Positions 28,158 to 37,335 of a DNA stretch of 64,000 nt are shown piece by piece. Origin of the DNA: Bacillaceae bacterium JMAK1 (GTDB lineage Bacteria > Bacillota > Bacilli > Bacillales > Marinococcaceae); contig JIBW01000002.1 in assembly GCA_012970285.1 (NCBI GenBank), positions 62,001-126,000 of the forward strand, in the 5' to 3' direction. Made by a program: the position numbers and the translations under genes. The notes beneath the pieces were generated by a model. The model was not told the DNA's origin. It was given only the letters and a program-made list of their open reading frames with translations, and did not search any database. The stretch's first letter is position 1. Each line of letters opens with the position of its first letter.

Positions 28158-28931
28158 ATGAACATTTTTGTGGTTATGAAACGTACATTCGATACGGAAG
28201 AAAAGGTAGAGATTAAAGACGGTCGTGTCGATGAGGAAGGCGCAGAATTTGTCATTAACCCTTATGACGAATATGCAATTGAAGAAGCAATTGTGCTTAA
28301 GGAAGCAAATGATGGTGAAGTTACAGTCGTCACTGTCGGAGACGAAGAGGCAGAGAAAGAGCTTCGTACAGCATTAGCAATGGGTGCAGATAAGGCTGTA
28401 CTTCTTGATACAGAAGACCTTGATGATGAAGTTGATCATTATACGATTTCAGAAATGTTAGCGGCTTACTTCAAAAACCAAGAATTCGACATTATTCTAG
28501 GTGGAAATGTCGCTGTCGATGATGGTGCTGGACAAGTTGCACCACGACTTGCAGAGCTTCTTGACATCAACCAACTGACAACGATTACAAAGCTTGATAT
28601 CGATGGTACAAAAGCAACGGTTGAGCGCGATGTTGAAGGGGATGTAGAAGTTGTCGAAACGGAACTTCCACTTCTTGTAACGTGTCAACAAGGCTTAAAT
28701 GAGCCACGTTATCCTTCATTACCAGGAATTATGAAAGCGAAGAAGAAGCCGCTTGAGACGCTTGACCTTGATGATCTTGATTTAGACGAAGATGAGCTAG
28801 AAGCGAAAACAAAAACGGTCGACCGCTTTTTGCCACCAGAAAAGCAAGCAGGTAAGAAGCTTGACGGTGAACCGGCAGAACAAGTGGAAGAACTCATCAA
28901 ATTGCTCAGAACCGAAGCTAAGGTCATATAA
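28158..28931 (+). CDS. etfB: Electron transfer flavoprotein beta subunit
   Basis: 257 aa ETF beta with the family region A-L-A-M-G-A-D-K-A-V-L-L and I-L-G-G-N-V-A-V-D-D-G-A-G-Q-V-A. With EtfA it accepts electrons from acyl-CoA dehydrogenase and passes them to the quinone pool. AAGGAGGAGG precedes the ATG. Confidence 0.95.
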   Translation: MNIFVVMKRTFDTEEKVEIKDGRVDEEGAEFVINPYDEYAIEEAIVLKEANDGEVTVVTVGDEEAEKELRTALAMGADKAVLLDTEDLDDEVDHYTISEMLAAYFKNQEFDIILGGNVAVDDGAGQVAPRLAELLDINQLTTITKLDIDGTKATVERDVEGDVEVVETELPLLVTCQQGLNEPRYPSLPGIMKAKKKPLETLDLDDLDLDEDELEAKTKTVDRFLPPEKQAGKKLDGEPAEQVEELIKLLRTEAKVI

Positions 28932-28945
28932 GGAGGAATTACAAC

Positions 28946-29923
28946 ATGTCTAAAAATGTACTCGTACTTGCAGAAGCGAAAGATGGAGAACTACGTAACG
29001 TTTCCTTTGAAGTGGTTGCAGCAGGAAAGAAAATTGCCGGAGAAGGTTCAGTAAAGGCACTTCTCGTCGGTGAAAGTGTTGCATCATTTAGTGAACAACT
29101 TATTCAACAAGGAGCAGACGAAGTACTCGTTGCTGAACATTCAGACTTGAAAACGTATACAACAGATGCGTATAAGCAAGTGTTATTACAAGTGATTGAA
29201 AGCGAAAGTCCAGATGCGCTTTTAATTCCACACACGTCGTCTGGTAAAGACTTAGCGCCTCGTTTAGCTGCAAAGCTATCGTCAGGACTTGTATCAGACG
29301 TTGTGGATATTGAAGAAGTTGGCGAAGAAGTGATCTTCACTCGTCCGATCTACTCTGGTAAAGCATTTGAGAAGAAGAGTGTATCAAGCGGACTTGTTTT
29401 TGCAACCGTAAGACCGAACAACATTCCAGCACTAGAAGTTGATTCTTCAAGAAGTGGCGAGACGAAAGACGTTTCTGTAGATTTGAAAGACTTACGCACA
29501 GTCATCAAAGATATTGTGAAGAAGACGAGCGGTAAAGTCGACCTTGCAGAAGCGAAAGTCATCGTTGCTGGTGGTCGTGGCGTGAAGAGTGCAGATGGAT
29601 TTAAGCCACTTGAAGAACTTGCAGACATCTTAGGTGGAGCGGTTGGTGCTTCACGTGGTGCTTGTGACGCTGAGTATTGTGACTACTCTTTACAGATTGG
29701 TCAGACAGGAAAAGTCGTTACACCTGAACTTTATATTGCTGTAGGTATTTCTGGTGCAATTCAGCATTTGGCAGGAATGAGTAACTCTAAAGTGATCGTT
29801 GCGATCAACAAAGATGAAGAAGCACCAATCTTTGATGTTGCAGATTACGGCCTTGTCGGAGATCTTTTCGACATCCTTCCGATCCTTACTGAAGAGTTTA
29901 AGAAAGTAAAAGCAGGAGCGTAA
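28946..29923 (+). CDS. etfA: Electron transfer flavoprotein alpha subunit
   Basis: 325 aa. The C-terminal FAD-binding domain carries G-A-S-R-G-A-C-D-A, I-G-Q-T-G-K-V-V-T-P-E-L-Y-I and G-I-S-G-A-I-Q-H-L-A-G-M. It starts 14 bases after etfB with AAGGAGG. Last gene of the fadR operon. Confidence 0.96.
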   Translation: MSKNVLVLAEAKDGELRNVSFEVVAAGKKIAGEGSVKALLVGESVASFSEQLIQQGADEVLVAEHSDLKTYTTDAYKQVLLQVIESESPDALLIPHTSSGKDLAPRLAAKLSSGLVSDVVDIEEVGEEVIFTRPIYSGKAFEKKSVSSGLVFATVRPNNIPALEVDSSRSGETKDVSVDLKDLRTVIKDIVKKTSGKVDLAEAKVIVAGGRGVKSADGFKPLEELADILGGAVGASRGACDAEYCDYSLQIGQTGKVVTPELYIAVGISGAIQHLAGMSNSKVIVAINKDEEAPIFDVADYGLVGDLFDILPILTEEFKKVKAGA

Positions 29924-29931
29924 CAACCCTA

Positions 29932-29964
29932 AACACACCAGAAATCATATCTGGTGTGTTTTTT
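29932..29964 (+). terminator. Terminator after etfA
   Basis: AACACACCAG / CTGGTGTGTT stem with a 9-nt loop, followed by T residues. Confidence 0.9.
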
Positions 29965-30035
29965 AATGCCACTATTGACCAAATGAGTACGTTCACGTAT
30001 AAATGAAAAAGTACATCGAAGTTCAAGCAGATTAT

Positions 30036-30064
30036 TTCTCACGAAGTTTCACGAATGCTATACT
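30036..30064 (+). promoter_or_regulatory. Candidate sigma-A promoter of trxA
   Basis: TTCTCA (30036-30041), a 17-bp spacer and TATACT (30059-30064). The -35 match is only 4 of 6. No sigma-B sequence could be placed with confidence. Confidence 0.55.
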
Positions 30065-30103
30065 AACGGTGTGGAAAGATAGAAATGAAAGGGGATTATC
30101 ACA

Positions 30104-30418
30104 ATGGCAATTGTAAATGTTACGGATCAAGACTTTGCAGAGCAAACGTCCCAAGGCGTCGTACTAGCAGATTTTTGGGCACCATGGTGCGGACCTTGTA
30201 AAATGATTGCACCAGTTCTTGAAGAAATTGACGGAGAAATGGGCGACAAAGTTAAGATCGCTAAACTCGACGTTGATGACAACAAAGAAACTGCAGGAAA
30301 GTTTGGGGTTATGAGTATCCCAACATTGATGGTCTTTAAAGATGGCGAGCAAGTGGAACAAGTTGTAGGTTTCCAACCGAAAGAAGCACTTGTTGAATTG
30401 CTTCAAAAACATCTATAA
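30104..30418 (+). CDS. trxA: Thioredoxin
   Basis: 104 aa, with active site W-C29-G-P-C32, buried Asp (L-A-D-F-W), and cis-Pro segment S-I-P-T-L. It reduces protein disulfides in the cytosol using thioredoxin reductase. It has its own promoter and terminator. Confidence 0.97.
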   Translation: MAIVNVTDQDFAEQTSQGVVLADFWAPWCGPCKMIAPVLEEIDGEMGDKVKIAKLDVDDNKETAGKFGVMSIPTLMVFKDGEQVEQVVGFQPKEALVELLQKHL

Positions 30419-30424
30419 AGTAGG

Positions 30425-30454
30425 AAAAAGCCTGATTCATTTCAGGCTTTTTTT
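30425..30454 (+). terminator. Terminator after trxA
   Basis: AAAAAGCCTGA / TCAGGCTTTTTTT with a 6-nt loop and T-run. Confidence 0.92.
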
Positions 30455-30483
30455 CTACTTTTTGGTGAAGAGGAGGTGTTCAT

Positions 30484-32256
30484 ATGGACACTCTTAAAGA
30501 GAAACTTGCGGTTATACCAGCTAAGCCCGGGTGCTATCTCATGAAAAATCGAAATGGCGCCATTATTTATGTTGGTAAAGCAAAAGTATTAAAAAACCGA
30601 GTTCGCTCTTATTTTACGGGAAGTCATGATACGAAAACACAACGCCTTGTTAGTCAGATTGATGACTTTGAATATATTATTACGTCTTCAAACATAGAAG
30701 CGCTCATTCTAGAAATGAACTTGATTAAGAAGTACGAACCAAAGTACAACGTCCTACTCAAAGACGACAAGTCGTATCCTTATTTAAAAATCACGAATGA
30801 AGAACACCCTAGGCTCATTACGACGAGAAACGTCAAAAAAGACGGCGGCAAATATTTCGGACCTTATCCGAATGCCTTTGCGGCAAATGAAACGAAAAAG
30901 CTACTCGACCGTTTGTATCCGCTACGTAAATGCAGAACGTTACCGGATCGCGTTTGTCTGTATTATCATATTGGTCAATGTTTAGCGCCGTGTGAATTTG
31001 AAGTGACACAATCTCAAAATCAGGCGTTAACATCAGAAATTGGTCGTTTTCTTAACAACGGTCATAAAACGATCCGAAAAGAAATCGAGCAGAACATGCT
31101 TCAAGCATCAGAAGACTTGAACTTTGAGCGTGCGAAAGAACTTCGGGATCAAATTCAACATATTGACGCTGTTATGGAAAAACAAAAAATGACAGAAGTT
31201 GACGGTGTTGATCGTGACGTGTTTGCCTATTCATTTGATAAAGGGTGGATGTGCGTACAAGTCTTTTTCGTGCGACAAGGGAAATTAATCGAACGTGATG
31301 TTTCTATTTTTCCTTTTTATCAAGAGCCAGAAGATGATTTTCTTTCATTCCTCGGGCAGTTTTATTGGGAAGGCGCTCATATAAAACCAAAAGAGATTCT
31401 TATTCCAGATGTCACGGGGTATGAAGAAGTAGAACAAGTGCTTGAAACGACCGTTCGTATTCCGAAACGAGGAAAGAAAAAAGACCTCGTTGAACTTGCT
31501 GCCCAAAATGCGGATGAAGCTCTTGCTGCGAAATTCCGCTTGTTAGAACGAGATGAAGAACGTACGGTTCGCGCAGTTGAACATCTCGGCGAAGCGATGA
31601 ACATTGATGCTCCTTATCGCATTGAAGCATTTGATAACTCAAATATTCAAGGAACGGACCCCGTTTCTGCGATGGTCGTCTTTGTAGACGGCAAACCAGA
31701 CAAGAAAAGTTACCGTAAATACCGCGTTCGAGACGTTGAAGGTCCAGACGACTATGCATCGATGAAAGAAGTGATTCGTCGCCGTTATTTGCGATTGTTG
31801 CGTGAAGAAGCACCGATGCCCGATTTGATACTCGTCGATGGTGGCAAAGGTCAACTAAGTGCAGCCATCTCTGTGTTAGAGGATGAGTTAAATTTATCTT
31901 TGCCAGTTGCAGGCCTTGCAAAGGATGCTAAGCATAAGACGTCACAATTACTTTTCGGTGAGGAAGCAACCGTTGTTCCTTTAGCGAGAGATAGTCACGC
32001 TTTTTATTTACTTCAACGAATTCAAGACGAAGTTCACCGATTTGCCATTACATTTCATCGTGAATCACGAGGGAAAAGTGTGCAACAATCTGTTCTTGAT
32101 GACGTACAAGGCGTTGGCGACCAAAGAAAGAAGAAACTTTTTAAACACTTTGGCTCTATAAAGAAAATGAAAGAAGCGGAATTAGAAGAGTTCACAAAGA
32201 TTTCAATTCCAGAGAACGTGGCAAGAGAGATCATGACTAAATTACGAGAAAATTAA
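30484..32256 (+). CDS. uvrC: Excinuclease ABC subunit C
   Basis: 590 aa. N-terminal GIY-YIG nuclease (P-G-C-Y-L-M ... I-I-Y-V-G-K-A), UVR motif (about 200-235), RNase H-like nuclease with [11 protein letters not shown] and L-V-D-G-G-K-G-Q-L, and C-terminal HhH ([10 protein letters not shown]). It makes the two incisions of nucleotide excision repair with UvrAB. AGGAGGTG precedes the ATG. Confidence 0.97.
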   Translation: MDTLKEKLAVIPAKPGCYLMKNRNGAIIYVGKAKVLKNRVRSYFTGSHDTKTQRLVSQIDDFEYIITSSNIEALILEMNLIKKYEPKYNVLLKDDKSYPYLKITNEEHPRLITTRNVKKDGGKYFGPYPNAFAANETKKLLDRLYPLRKCRTLPDRVCLYYHIGQCLAPCEFEVTQSQNQALTSEIGRFLNNGHKTIRKEIEQNMLQASEDLNFERAKELRDQIQHIDAVMEKQKMTEVDGVDRDVFAYSFDKGWMCVQVFFVRQGKLIERDVSIFPFYQEPEDDFLSFLGQFYWEGAHIKPKEILIPDVTGYEEVEQVLETTVRIPKRGKKKDLVELAAQNADEALAAKFRLLERDEERTVRAVEHLGEAMNIDAPYRIEAFDNSNIQGTDPVSAMVVFVDGKPDKKSYRKYRVRDVEGPDDYASMKEVIRRRYLRLLREEAPMPDLILVDGGKGQLSAAISVLEDELNLSLPVAGLAKDAKHKTSQLLFGEEATVVPLARDSHAFYLLQRIQDEVHRFAITFHRESRGKSVQQSVLDDVQGVGDQRKKKLFKHFGSIKKMKEAELEEFTKISIPENVAREIMTKLREN

Positions 32257-32257
32257 A

Positions 32258-32286
32258 CCAGCCAAACGATCGAGTCGTCTGGCTGG
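32258..32286 (+). terminator. Bidirectional terminator between uvrC and yslB
   Basis: CCAGCCAAACGA / TCGTCTGGCTGG with one mismatch; the minus-strand side is followed by TTTAATTTT and the plus side by TGTTCTCT. Confidence 0.75.
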
Positions 32287-32300
32287 TGTTCTCTAATTCT

Positions 32301-32693
32301 CTACATTAGATCCATATGTATATGTAAACGGAAGCGTCGACGCTTTCGCTCGAGTATGGCTTCGGCTGTCGTTTGATAGAGCAACTCATACTGGGCAGCA
32401 ATAAACCCCGCTTCGATATGACGAGAGAAATTCTCTCGCTTTTCATCTTCAAAAAAATGCAAATCAAACGTCGTTGACTTTTTACCAGATTTCACTAGTT
32501 CTAGTTTTCCCCAACCTGCCTTGTCAAAAAATGCCGAAAGCTGTTCGATGTTTTCAAGAGGATACTTTCTCGCTAACAACTTGCCGCCGAGATAGAGGAT
32601 GTCGTCTTGATCATCATTAAGTAGCTCAGGTAGCAGTGCTTCTCGAAGTAATTCGTAGCCGAAATCTGTATATTTTCGTACTTCCTCAGACAA
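32301..32693 (-). CDS. yslB: YslB-like DUF2507 protein
   Basis: ~130 aa soluble protein with L-Y-L-G-G-K-L-L-A-R-K-Y-P and G-W-G-K-L-E-L segments, as in the DUF2507 family; in B. subtilis yslB lies between uvrC and sdhC as here. Function unknown (the fold relates to V4R/heme-NO-like domains). TTG at 32693 has GGGGGAG 6 bases upstream; the TTG at 32708 overlaps that ribosome site. Confidence 0.8.
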   Translation of the reverse strand: MSEEVRKYTDFGYELLREALLPELLNDDQDDILYLGGKLLARKYPLENIEQLSAFFDKAGWGKLELVKSGKKSTTFDLHFFEDEKRENFSRHIEAGFIAAQYELLYQTTAEAILERKRRRFRLHIHMDLM

Positions 32694-32803
32694 AGAAATC
32701 TCCCCCAATTCAATTATCTATTATAAGCGTTTCACAAAAAGAAAACTACAGAAATGTAAAAATATCGCAAATGATCGTATATGAATGCGTTTTATCTGCT
32801 TTC

Positions 32804-32832
32804 TTGACGACTCTACCGTGTCAGAGTACAAT
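32804..32832 (+). promoter_or_regulatory. Sigma-A promoter of sdhCAB
   Basis: TTGACG (32804-32809), a 17-bp spacer and TACAAT (32827-32832). It lies 275 bases ahead of sdhC. Confidence 0.8.
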
Positions 32833-32838
32833 AAATAT

Positions 32839-33106
32839 GTCGGAAATATGAATGGACGGGACACAGTTTAGTTAGTATGAAAACGCTTAGGTTTTGAATG
32901 CTGGTCAAACTGACGAGGGTTACATATTCGTTCCGTTTAATAGCATATATCTTCATCGAATACTGGACGTAACACGGGGAGACAGTTTGCGCCGTGTTCG
33001 TGGAGTGCCATAGGGAGGGTTTTCATAGCGCATAGACAAGCAACAGATATGGATAGGCTAGGTACTAGGAGCAAGGGTCAGCAAAAATAGAGGGGGAGCC
33101 TTATCG
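32839..33106 (+). other. Long untranslated leader of sdhCAB with candidate cre site
   Basis: About 268 nt separate the promoter from sdhC and hold no credible gene. TGAAAACGCTTAGG at 32878-32891 matches the cre consensus at 12 of 14 positions, placed downstream of the start site where CcpA can act as a roadblock. AACACGG / CCGTGTT forms a small stem (about 32970-32998). Before sdhC there is GAGGGGGAG. No known riboswitch is recognised. Confidence 0.5.
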
Positions 33107-33736
33107 ATGCCTCAGAATCAAGAGTTTTTTAACCGAAGACTACACTCATTACTCGGGGTAATTCCAGTCGGTGTATTCTTAATTCAGCACTTTATCATTA
33201 ACCATTTCGCGGTGTACGGTGCAAGTTCGTTTAATGCCGCTGCACATTTTATGGAGAGTTTGCCTTTTCGCTATGCACTTGAAATTTTCGTGATCTTCTT
33301 ACCACTTCTTTATCATGCGATTTACGGTTTATATATTGCATTTTTAGGTAAAAGCAACACGAGAAGATACGGATTCTTCCGTAATATTATGTTCATGTTA
33401 CAACGAGTGACAGGTGTATTCCTTGTCATCTTTATCGCTTGGCACGTTTGGGAAACGCGTGTTGCTGCCGCATTTGGTGCAGATGTAAACTATGATATGA
33501 TGGCGGACATCTTAAGTAGTCCATTTATGCTTGTATTTTATATTGCTGGTGTATTAGCTGCTACATTCCACTTTGCAAACGGACTTTGGTCATTTGCAGT
33601 ATCTTGGGGACTTACAGTTACACCAAGATCTCAGAAGATCATGACATACGTAAGTATTACAGTATTCTTAGTACTAAGTTACATTGGTATTCGCGCAATT
33701 ATTGCGTTCTTAGATCCAGCTTTAGCTAACATGTAA
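33107..33736 (+). CDS. sdhC: Succinate dehydrogenase cytochrome b558 subunit
   Basis: 209 aa with five membrane helices and several His residues in helices suited to di-heme binding (H-F-I-I-N-H, Y-H-A-I-Y-G, A-W-H-V-W, F-H-F-A-N-G). It anchors complex II and passes electrons to menaquinone, as in B. subtilis. First gene of sdhCAB. Confidence 0.95.
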   Translation: MPQNQEFFNRRLHSLLGVIPVGVFLIQHFIINHFAVYGASSFNAAAHFMESLPFRYALEIFVIFLPLLYHAIYGLYIAFLGKSNTRRYGFFRNIMFMLQRVTGVFLVIFIAWHVWETRVAAAFGADVNYDMMADILSSPFMLVFYIAGVLAATFHFANGLWSFAVSWGLTVTPRSQKIMTYVSITVFLVLSYIGIRAIIAFLDPALANM

Positions 33737-33751
33737 AGGAGTCGGTGATTC

Positions 33752-35530
33752 ATGAGCAACGGAAACATCATTGTTGTCGGTGGCGGTTTAGCCGGTCTAA
33801 TGGCAACAATTAAAGCAGCGGAAGCAGGGAAGAATGTAGAACTGTTTTCCCTCGTTCCGGTAAAACGTTCACATTCCGTTTGTGCTCAGGGTGGAATTAA
33901 CGGTGCCGTTAATACGAAAGGTGAAGGAGACTCTCCGTGGGAACACTTTGACGATTCAGTGTACGGTGGAGACTTCCTTGCGAACCAACCCCCTGTAAAA
34001 GCAATGACAGATGCAGCACCAGGGATTATTCATCTTTTAGACCGTATGGGAGTTATGTTTAACCGTACGCCAGAAGGTCTTCTAGATTTCCGTCGTTTTG
34101 GTGGAACTCAACATCACCGTACGGCATATGCAGGTGCAACGACCGGACAACAATTACTGTATGCACTTGATGAGCAAGTGCGTCGTTACGAAGTTCAAGG
34201 TCTTGTTAAGAAATATGAGAACTGGGAATTCACTTCAGCGGTAATGGACGACGAAGGACGTTGTCGTGGAATTACTGCCCAGAACCTTGCTTCTATGGAA
34301 ATTCAAAGCTTCCGCGCTGATGCAACAATTATGGCAACAGGTGGACCAGGAATTATTTTCGGTAAATCAACGAACTCAATGATTAATACAGGTTTTGCAG
34401 CAGCAAAGCTTTATGAGCAAGGCGTTTACTATGCAAATGGGGAATTCATTCAAATTCACCCGACAGCGATTCCAGGAGACGATAAGCTTCGTCTAATGAG
34501 TGAGTCTGCACGTGGTGAAGGTGGACGAGTTTGGACGTACAAAGACGGTAAGCCTTGGTACTTCCTTGAAGAGAAATACCCAGCATACGGAAACCTTGTA
34601 CCTCGTGATATCGCGACTCGTGAAATTTTCAACGTTTGTGTCGAGCAAAAGCTCGGTGTAAACGGAGAGAACATGGTTTACCTTGATCTTTCTCATAAGG
34701 ATTCTCACGAGCTTGATGTTAAGCTTGGTGGAATCATGGAAATTTATGAGAAGTTCATGGGTGATGACCCTCGTAAAGTTCCAATGAAGATCTTCCCAGC
34801 AGTTCACTATTCTATGGGTGGTATGTGGATTGATTACGATCAAATGACAAACATCCCTGGTCTTTTTGCTGCGGGTGAGTGCGATTACTCTCAACACGGC
34901 GCGAACCGTCTTGGAGCCAACTCACTTCTTTCTGCAATCTACGGTGGTATGGTTGCTGGACCAAAAGCCGTCGAGTACATCGATGGACTTGAGAAATCAG
35001 CCGATGATCTTTCTTCTTCACTGTTTGATTCAGAAGCGAAGAAAGTGGAAGATGAGTACGAAGGCATCCTAAAAATGGACGGTAAAGAAAACGCGTATGC
35101 ACTTCACAAAGAACTTGGTGAGTGGATGACCGATAACGTTACTGTTGTTCGTGAGAATGCTAGACTACTTCAAACGGATGATAAAATTCAAGAATTAATG
35201 GAGCGTTGGAACAACATCAACATGCACGATACGAGCCGTTGGTCAAACCAAGCAGCACCATTTACTCGTCAATTAAAAGGAATGCTTGATCTTGCTCGTG
35301 TAATCACAATCGGTGCATACAACCGTAACGAAAGCCGTGGTGCACACTACAAGCCTGAATTCCCAGATCGTAATGACGAAGAGTTCTTAAAGACTACGAA
35401 AGCGAAGTATGATGCGGCAAGCAACAAGCCGATCTTTGAGTATGAAGACGTTGATACATCGTTAATCAAGCCAAGAAAGCGTGACTACTCTAAGAAAAAA
35501 GCTAGTGATAAACAAGGAGCTGGAAAATAA
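33752..35530 (+). CDS. sdhA: Succinate dehydrogenase flavoprotein subunit
   Basis: 592 aa. FAD-binding G-G-G-L-A-G-L at residues 10-16, covalent FAD attachment at H41 in R-S-H-S-V-C-A-Q-G-G, substrate region S-E-S-A-R-G-E-G-G-R and H-Y-S-M-G-G. Oxidises succinate to fumarate. The TAA overlaps the sdhB ATG by one base. Confidence 0.97.
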   Translation: MSNGNIIVVGGGLAGLMATIKAAEAGKNVELFSLVPVKRSHSVCAQGGINGAVNTKGEGDSPWEHFDDSVYGGDFLANQPPVKAMTDAAPGIIHLLDRMGVMFNRTPEGLLDFRRFGGTQHHRTAYAGATTGQQLLYALDEQVRRYEVQGLVKKYENWEFTSAVMDDEGRCRGITAQNLASMEIQSFRADATIMATGGPGIIFGKSTNSMINTGFAAAKLYEQGVYYANGEFIQIHPTAIPGDDKLRLMSESARGEGGRVWTYKDGKPWYFLEEKYPAYGNLVPRDIATREIFNVCVEQKLGVNGENMVYLDLSHKDSHELDVKLGGIMEIYEKFMGDDPRKVPMKIFPAVHYSMGGMWIDYDQMTNIPGLFAAGECDYSQHGANRLGANSLLSAIYGGMVAGPKAVEYIDGLEKSADDLSSSLFDSEAKKVEDEYEGILKMDGKENAYALHKELGEWMTDNVTVVRENARLLQTDDKIQELMERWNNINMHDTSRWSNQAAPFTRQLKGMLDLARVITIGAYNRNESRGAHYKPEFPDRNDEEFLKTTKAKYDAASNKPIFEYEDVDTSLIKPRKRDYSKKKASDKQGAGK

Positions 35531-36291
35531 TGAGCGAACAAAAAACCGTCCGCTTTATCGTTACTCGTCAAGACAGCCCTGATGCCAGTCCATATACAGA
35601 AGAATTCGAGATTCCACATCGTGAAAATATGAACGTCATTTCTGCTTTGATGGAAATTAGACGTAACCCTGTTACTGTAGATGGAAAAGATTCTGCCCCA
35701 GTCGTTTGGGATATGAACTGTCTTGAAGAAGTTTGTGGTGCATGTAGTATGGTTATTAACGGGAAACCACGTCAATCGTGTACAGCACTCGTAGACCAAC
35801 TAGATCAACCAATTCGTCTAGAGCCAATGAAGACATTCCCGGTAGTACGTGACCTTGTGGTAGATCGTAGCCGTATGTTTGATTCATTGAAGAAAGTTAA
35901 AGCTTGGATTCCTATTGACGGTACGTACGATTTAGGTCCAGGACCACGTATGGCAGAGAACAAGCGTCAGTGGGCTTATGAACTTTCTAAATGTATGACA
36001 TGTGGTGTTTGTCTAGAAGCTTGTCCGAACGTAAACAGCAAATCTGACTTTATTGGTCCAGCACCAGTATCCCAGGTTCGTTTGTTTAACGCTCATCCAA
36101 CAGGTGAGATGAACCGTGAAGATCGACTTAACGCTCTTATGGGAGACGGCGGTCTTTCAAACTGTGGTAACTCACAAAACTGTGTTCAAGCTTGTCCAAA
36201 GGGTATTCCTTTGACAACATCAATCGCGGCACTTAACCGTGACATGACGATGCAATCGTTCAAAAACTTCTTCGGAAGCGACAAACTTTAA
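35530..36291 (+). CDS. sdhB: Succinate dehydrogenase iron-sulfur subunit
   Basis: 253 aa. N-terminal [2Fe-2S] cysteines in C-L-E-E-V-C-G-A-C (about 65-73), then C-M-T-C-G-V-C-L-E-A-C-P (about 156-167) and C-G-N-S-Q-N-C-V-Q-A-C-P-K-G for the [4Fe-4S] and [3Fe-4S] centres. It links SdhA to the heme anchor SdhC. Confidence 0.97.
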   Translation: MSEQKTVRFIVTRQDSPDASPYTEEFEIPHRENMNVISALMEIRRNPVTVDGKDSAPVVWDMNCLEEVCGACSMVINGKPRQSCTALVDQLDQPIRLEPMKTFPVVRDLVVDRSRMFDSLKKVKAWIPIDGTYDLGPGPRMAENKRQWAYELSKCMTCGVCLEACPNVNSKSDFIGPAPVSQVRLFNAHPTGEMNREDRLNALMGDGGLSNCGNSQNCVQACPKGIPLTTSIAALNRDMTMQSFKNFFGSDKL

Positions 36292-36300
36292 CAAAGACCA

Positions 36301-36336
36301 AAGCCGGATGTTCGAAATGAACATTCGGCTTTTTTA
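36301..36336 (+). terminator. Terminator of sdhCAB
   Basis: AAGCCGGATGTTC pairs with GAACATTCGGCTT (one G-T) and is followed by six T residues. Confidence 0.9.
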
Positions 36337-36409
36337 TGGTTTCCCAATCTTTGTTTAGCGCAAACTCTAGAAAAACCGGTGTCATCCCTCATTGACAACC
36401 GGAACAGTT

Positions 36410-36634
36410 CTAGATTTGGATCTCACCGAGTCGAATTAATTCAATGACAGCTTGAGAACGCCCTTTAACTCCTAATTTTTGCATTGCATTAGAAATATGA
36501 TTACGGACTGTCTTCTCGCTGATGTAAAGCTGACCCGCAATTTCCTTTGTCGTTTTGTCCTGCACGAGAAGGTCAAAGACCTCCTTCTCCCTTTTCGTCA
36601 GAAGGGAGCGCGGACCACGTTCCAAGTCCTTCAA
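36410..36634 (-). CDS. gerE: Spore germination/late mother-cell regulator GerE
   Basis: 74 aa LuxR-type HTH protein: L-L-T-K-R-E-K-E-V-F, then T-K-E-I-A, I-S-E-K-T-V-R-N-H-I-S-N-A-M-Q-K-L-G-V-K. It is the last mother-cell transcription factor controlling coat genes together with sigma-K. TTG at 36634 lies ~6 bases after AAAGGGTG and gives exactly the B. subtilis length; the upstream GTG (36643) abuts the ribosome site. Confidence 0.96.
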   Translation of the reverse strand: MKDLERGPRSLLTKREKEVFDLLVQDKTTKEIAGQLYISEKTVRNHISNAMQKLGVKGRSQAVIELIRLGEIQI

Positions 36635-36722
36635 TCGTGTCACCCTTTCTAATCCAGGCCACCCTCTTGTGTGTCCGGCTCTCGTTGGAATTGGACGATT
36701 AGAAGAAAGTATTTAGTCTCCA

Positions 36723-36751
36723 TATCGTATGTGAGAGTTAACCCTTCGGTG
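36723..36751 (-). promoter_or_regulatory. Sigma-K promoter of gerE
   Basis: On the minus strand: CACC (36751-36748), a 16-bp spacer and CATACGATA (36731-36723). This fits the sigma-K consensus mACm / CATAnnnTA at every fixed position. Confidence 0.8.
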
Positions 36752-36970
36752 AGTAGTGGAGTAAAAAGCGGCGAACAACTATACCGAAAAGTTTCAAAAA
36801 CTTTCATCCAACAGCAGCAGTGGTCATAGACGTCCCAAGAACAAGTGCTTACGATAAACAGCTGTCTTGAAAGCTCAAGCCCATCTTATTCAAGTTTTGA
36901 TGAAATTGTTAAGAAAATGTTGCAAAAAACCGATAAAATTTTTAGAAAAAGTTGTTAATCGGCAAAACGA
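36752..36970. other. Non-coding gap between gerE and ptsH
   Basis: Part of the 400-base gap between gerE and ptsH. Outside the gerE sigma-K promoter and the ptsH promoter I see only AT-rich sequence without a gene, strong hairpin or repeat. No GlcT-type antiterminator target was recognised. Confidence 0.5.
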
Positions 36971-36999
36971 TTGGCGATTTAAAGCTTGAGTGATAAAAT
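36971..36999 (+). promoter_or_regulatory. Sigma-A promoter of ptsHI
   Basis: TTGGCG (36971-36976), a 17-bp spacer and TAAAAT (36994-36999), 69 bases before ptsH. Confidence 0.68.
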
Positions 37000-37068
37000 G
37001 TAAAAGGAGTAAACATGATTAGATCAACCAATTCAATTCTGAACTGAATCTTGAAAGGGGCATGTCAT

Positions 37069-37335
37069 ATGCTAGAAAAAACATTCACAATTACCGCTGA
37101 TACAGGATTACACGCACGTCCAGCTACTCAGCTTGTTCATAAAGCGAGCCAATTCTCATCTGAGATTGAAATGGAAGCAAAAGGTAAGAAGGTCAATTTG
37201 AAGTCGATCATGGGAGTAATGTCTCTAGGCGTTGGTAAAGGTGGAGAAATTAAGATCCTTATTTCTGGGAACGACGAAGAAGAAGCGATGAACGCGATTA
37301 CTGCAACGATTCATGAAGGCTTAGGAGAGTCGTAA
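37069..37335 (+). CDS. ptsH: Phosphocarrier protein HPr
   Basis: 88 aa, with active-site H15 in T-G-L-H-A-R-P-A-T and regulatory S46 in L-K-S-I-M-G-V-M. H15 carries phosphate from enzyme I to PTS permeases; HPr-Ser46-P is the CcpA co-repressor in Bacillus, which links to the cre sites found upstream of lcfA and sdhC. ATG 37069 follows GAAAGGGG; the ATG at 37051 lacks a ribosome site. Confidence 0.97.
   Translation: MLEKTFTITADTGLHARPATQLVHKASQFSSEIEMEAKGKKVNLKSIMGVMSLGVGKGGEIKILISGNDEEEAMNAITATIHEGLGES

Noticed and set aside
31412-31921. 169-codon minus-strand frame inside uvrC
   Set aside because: Antisense shadow of uvrC; no recognisable protein features.
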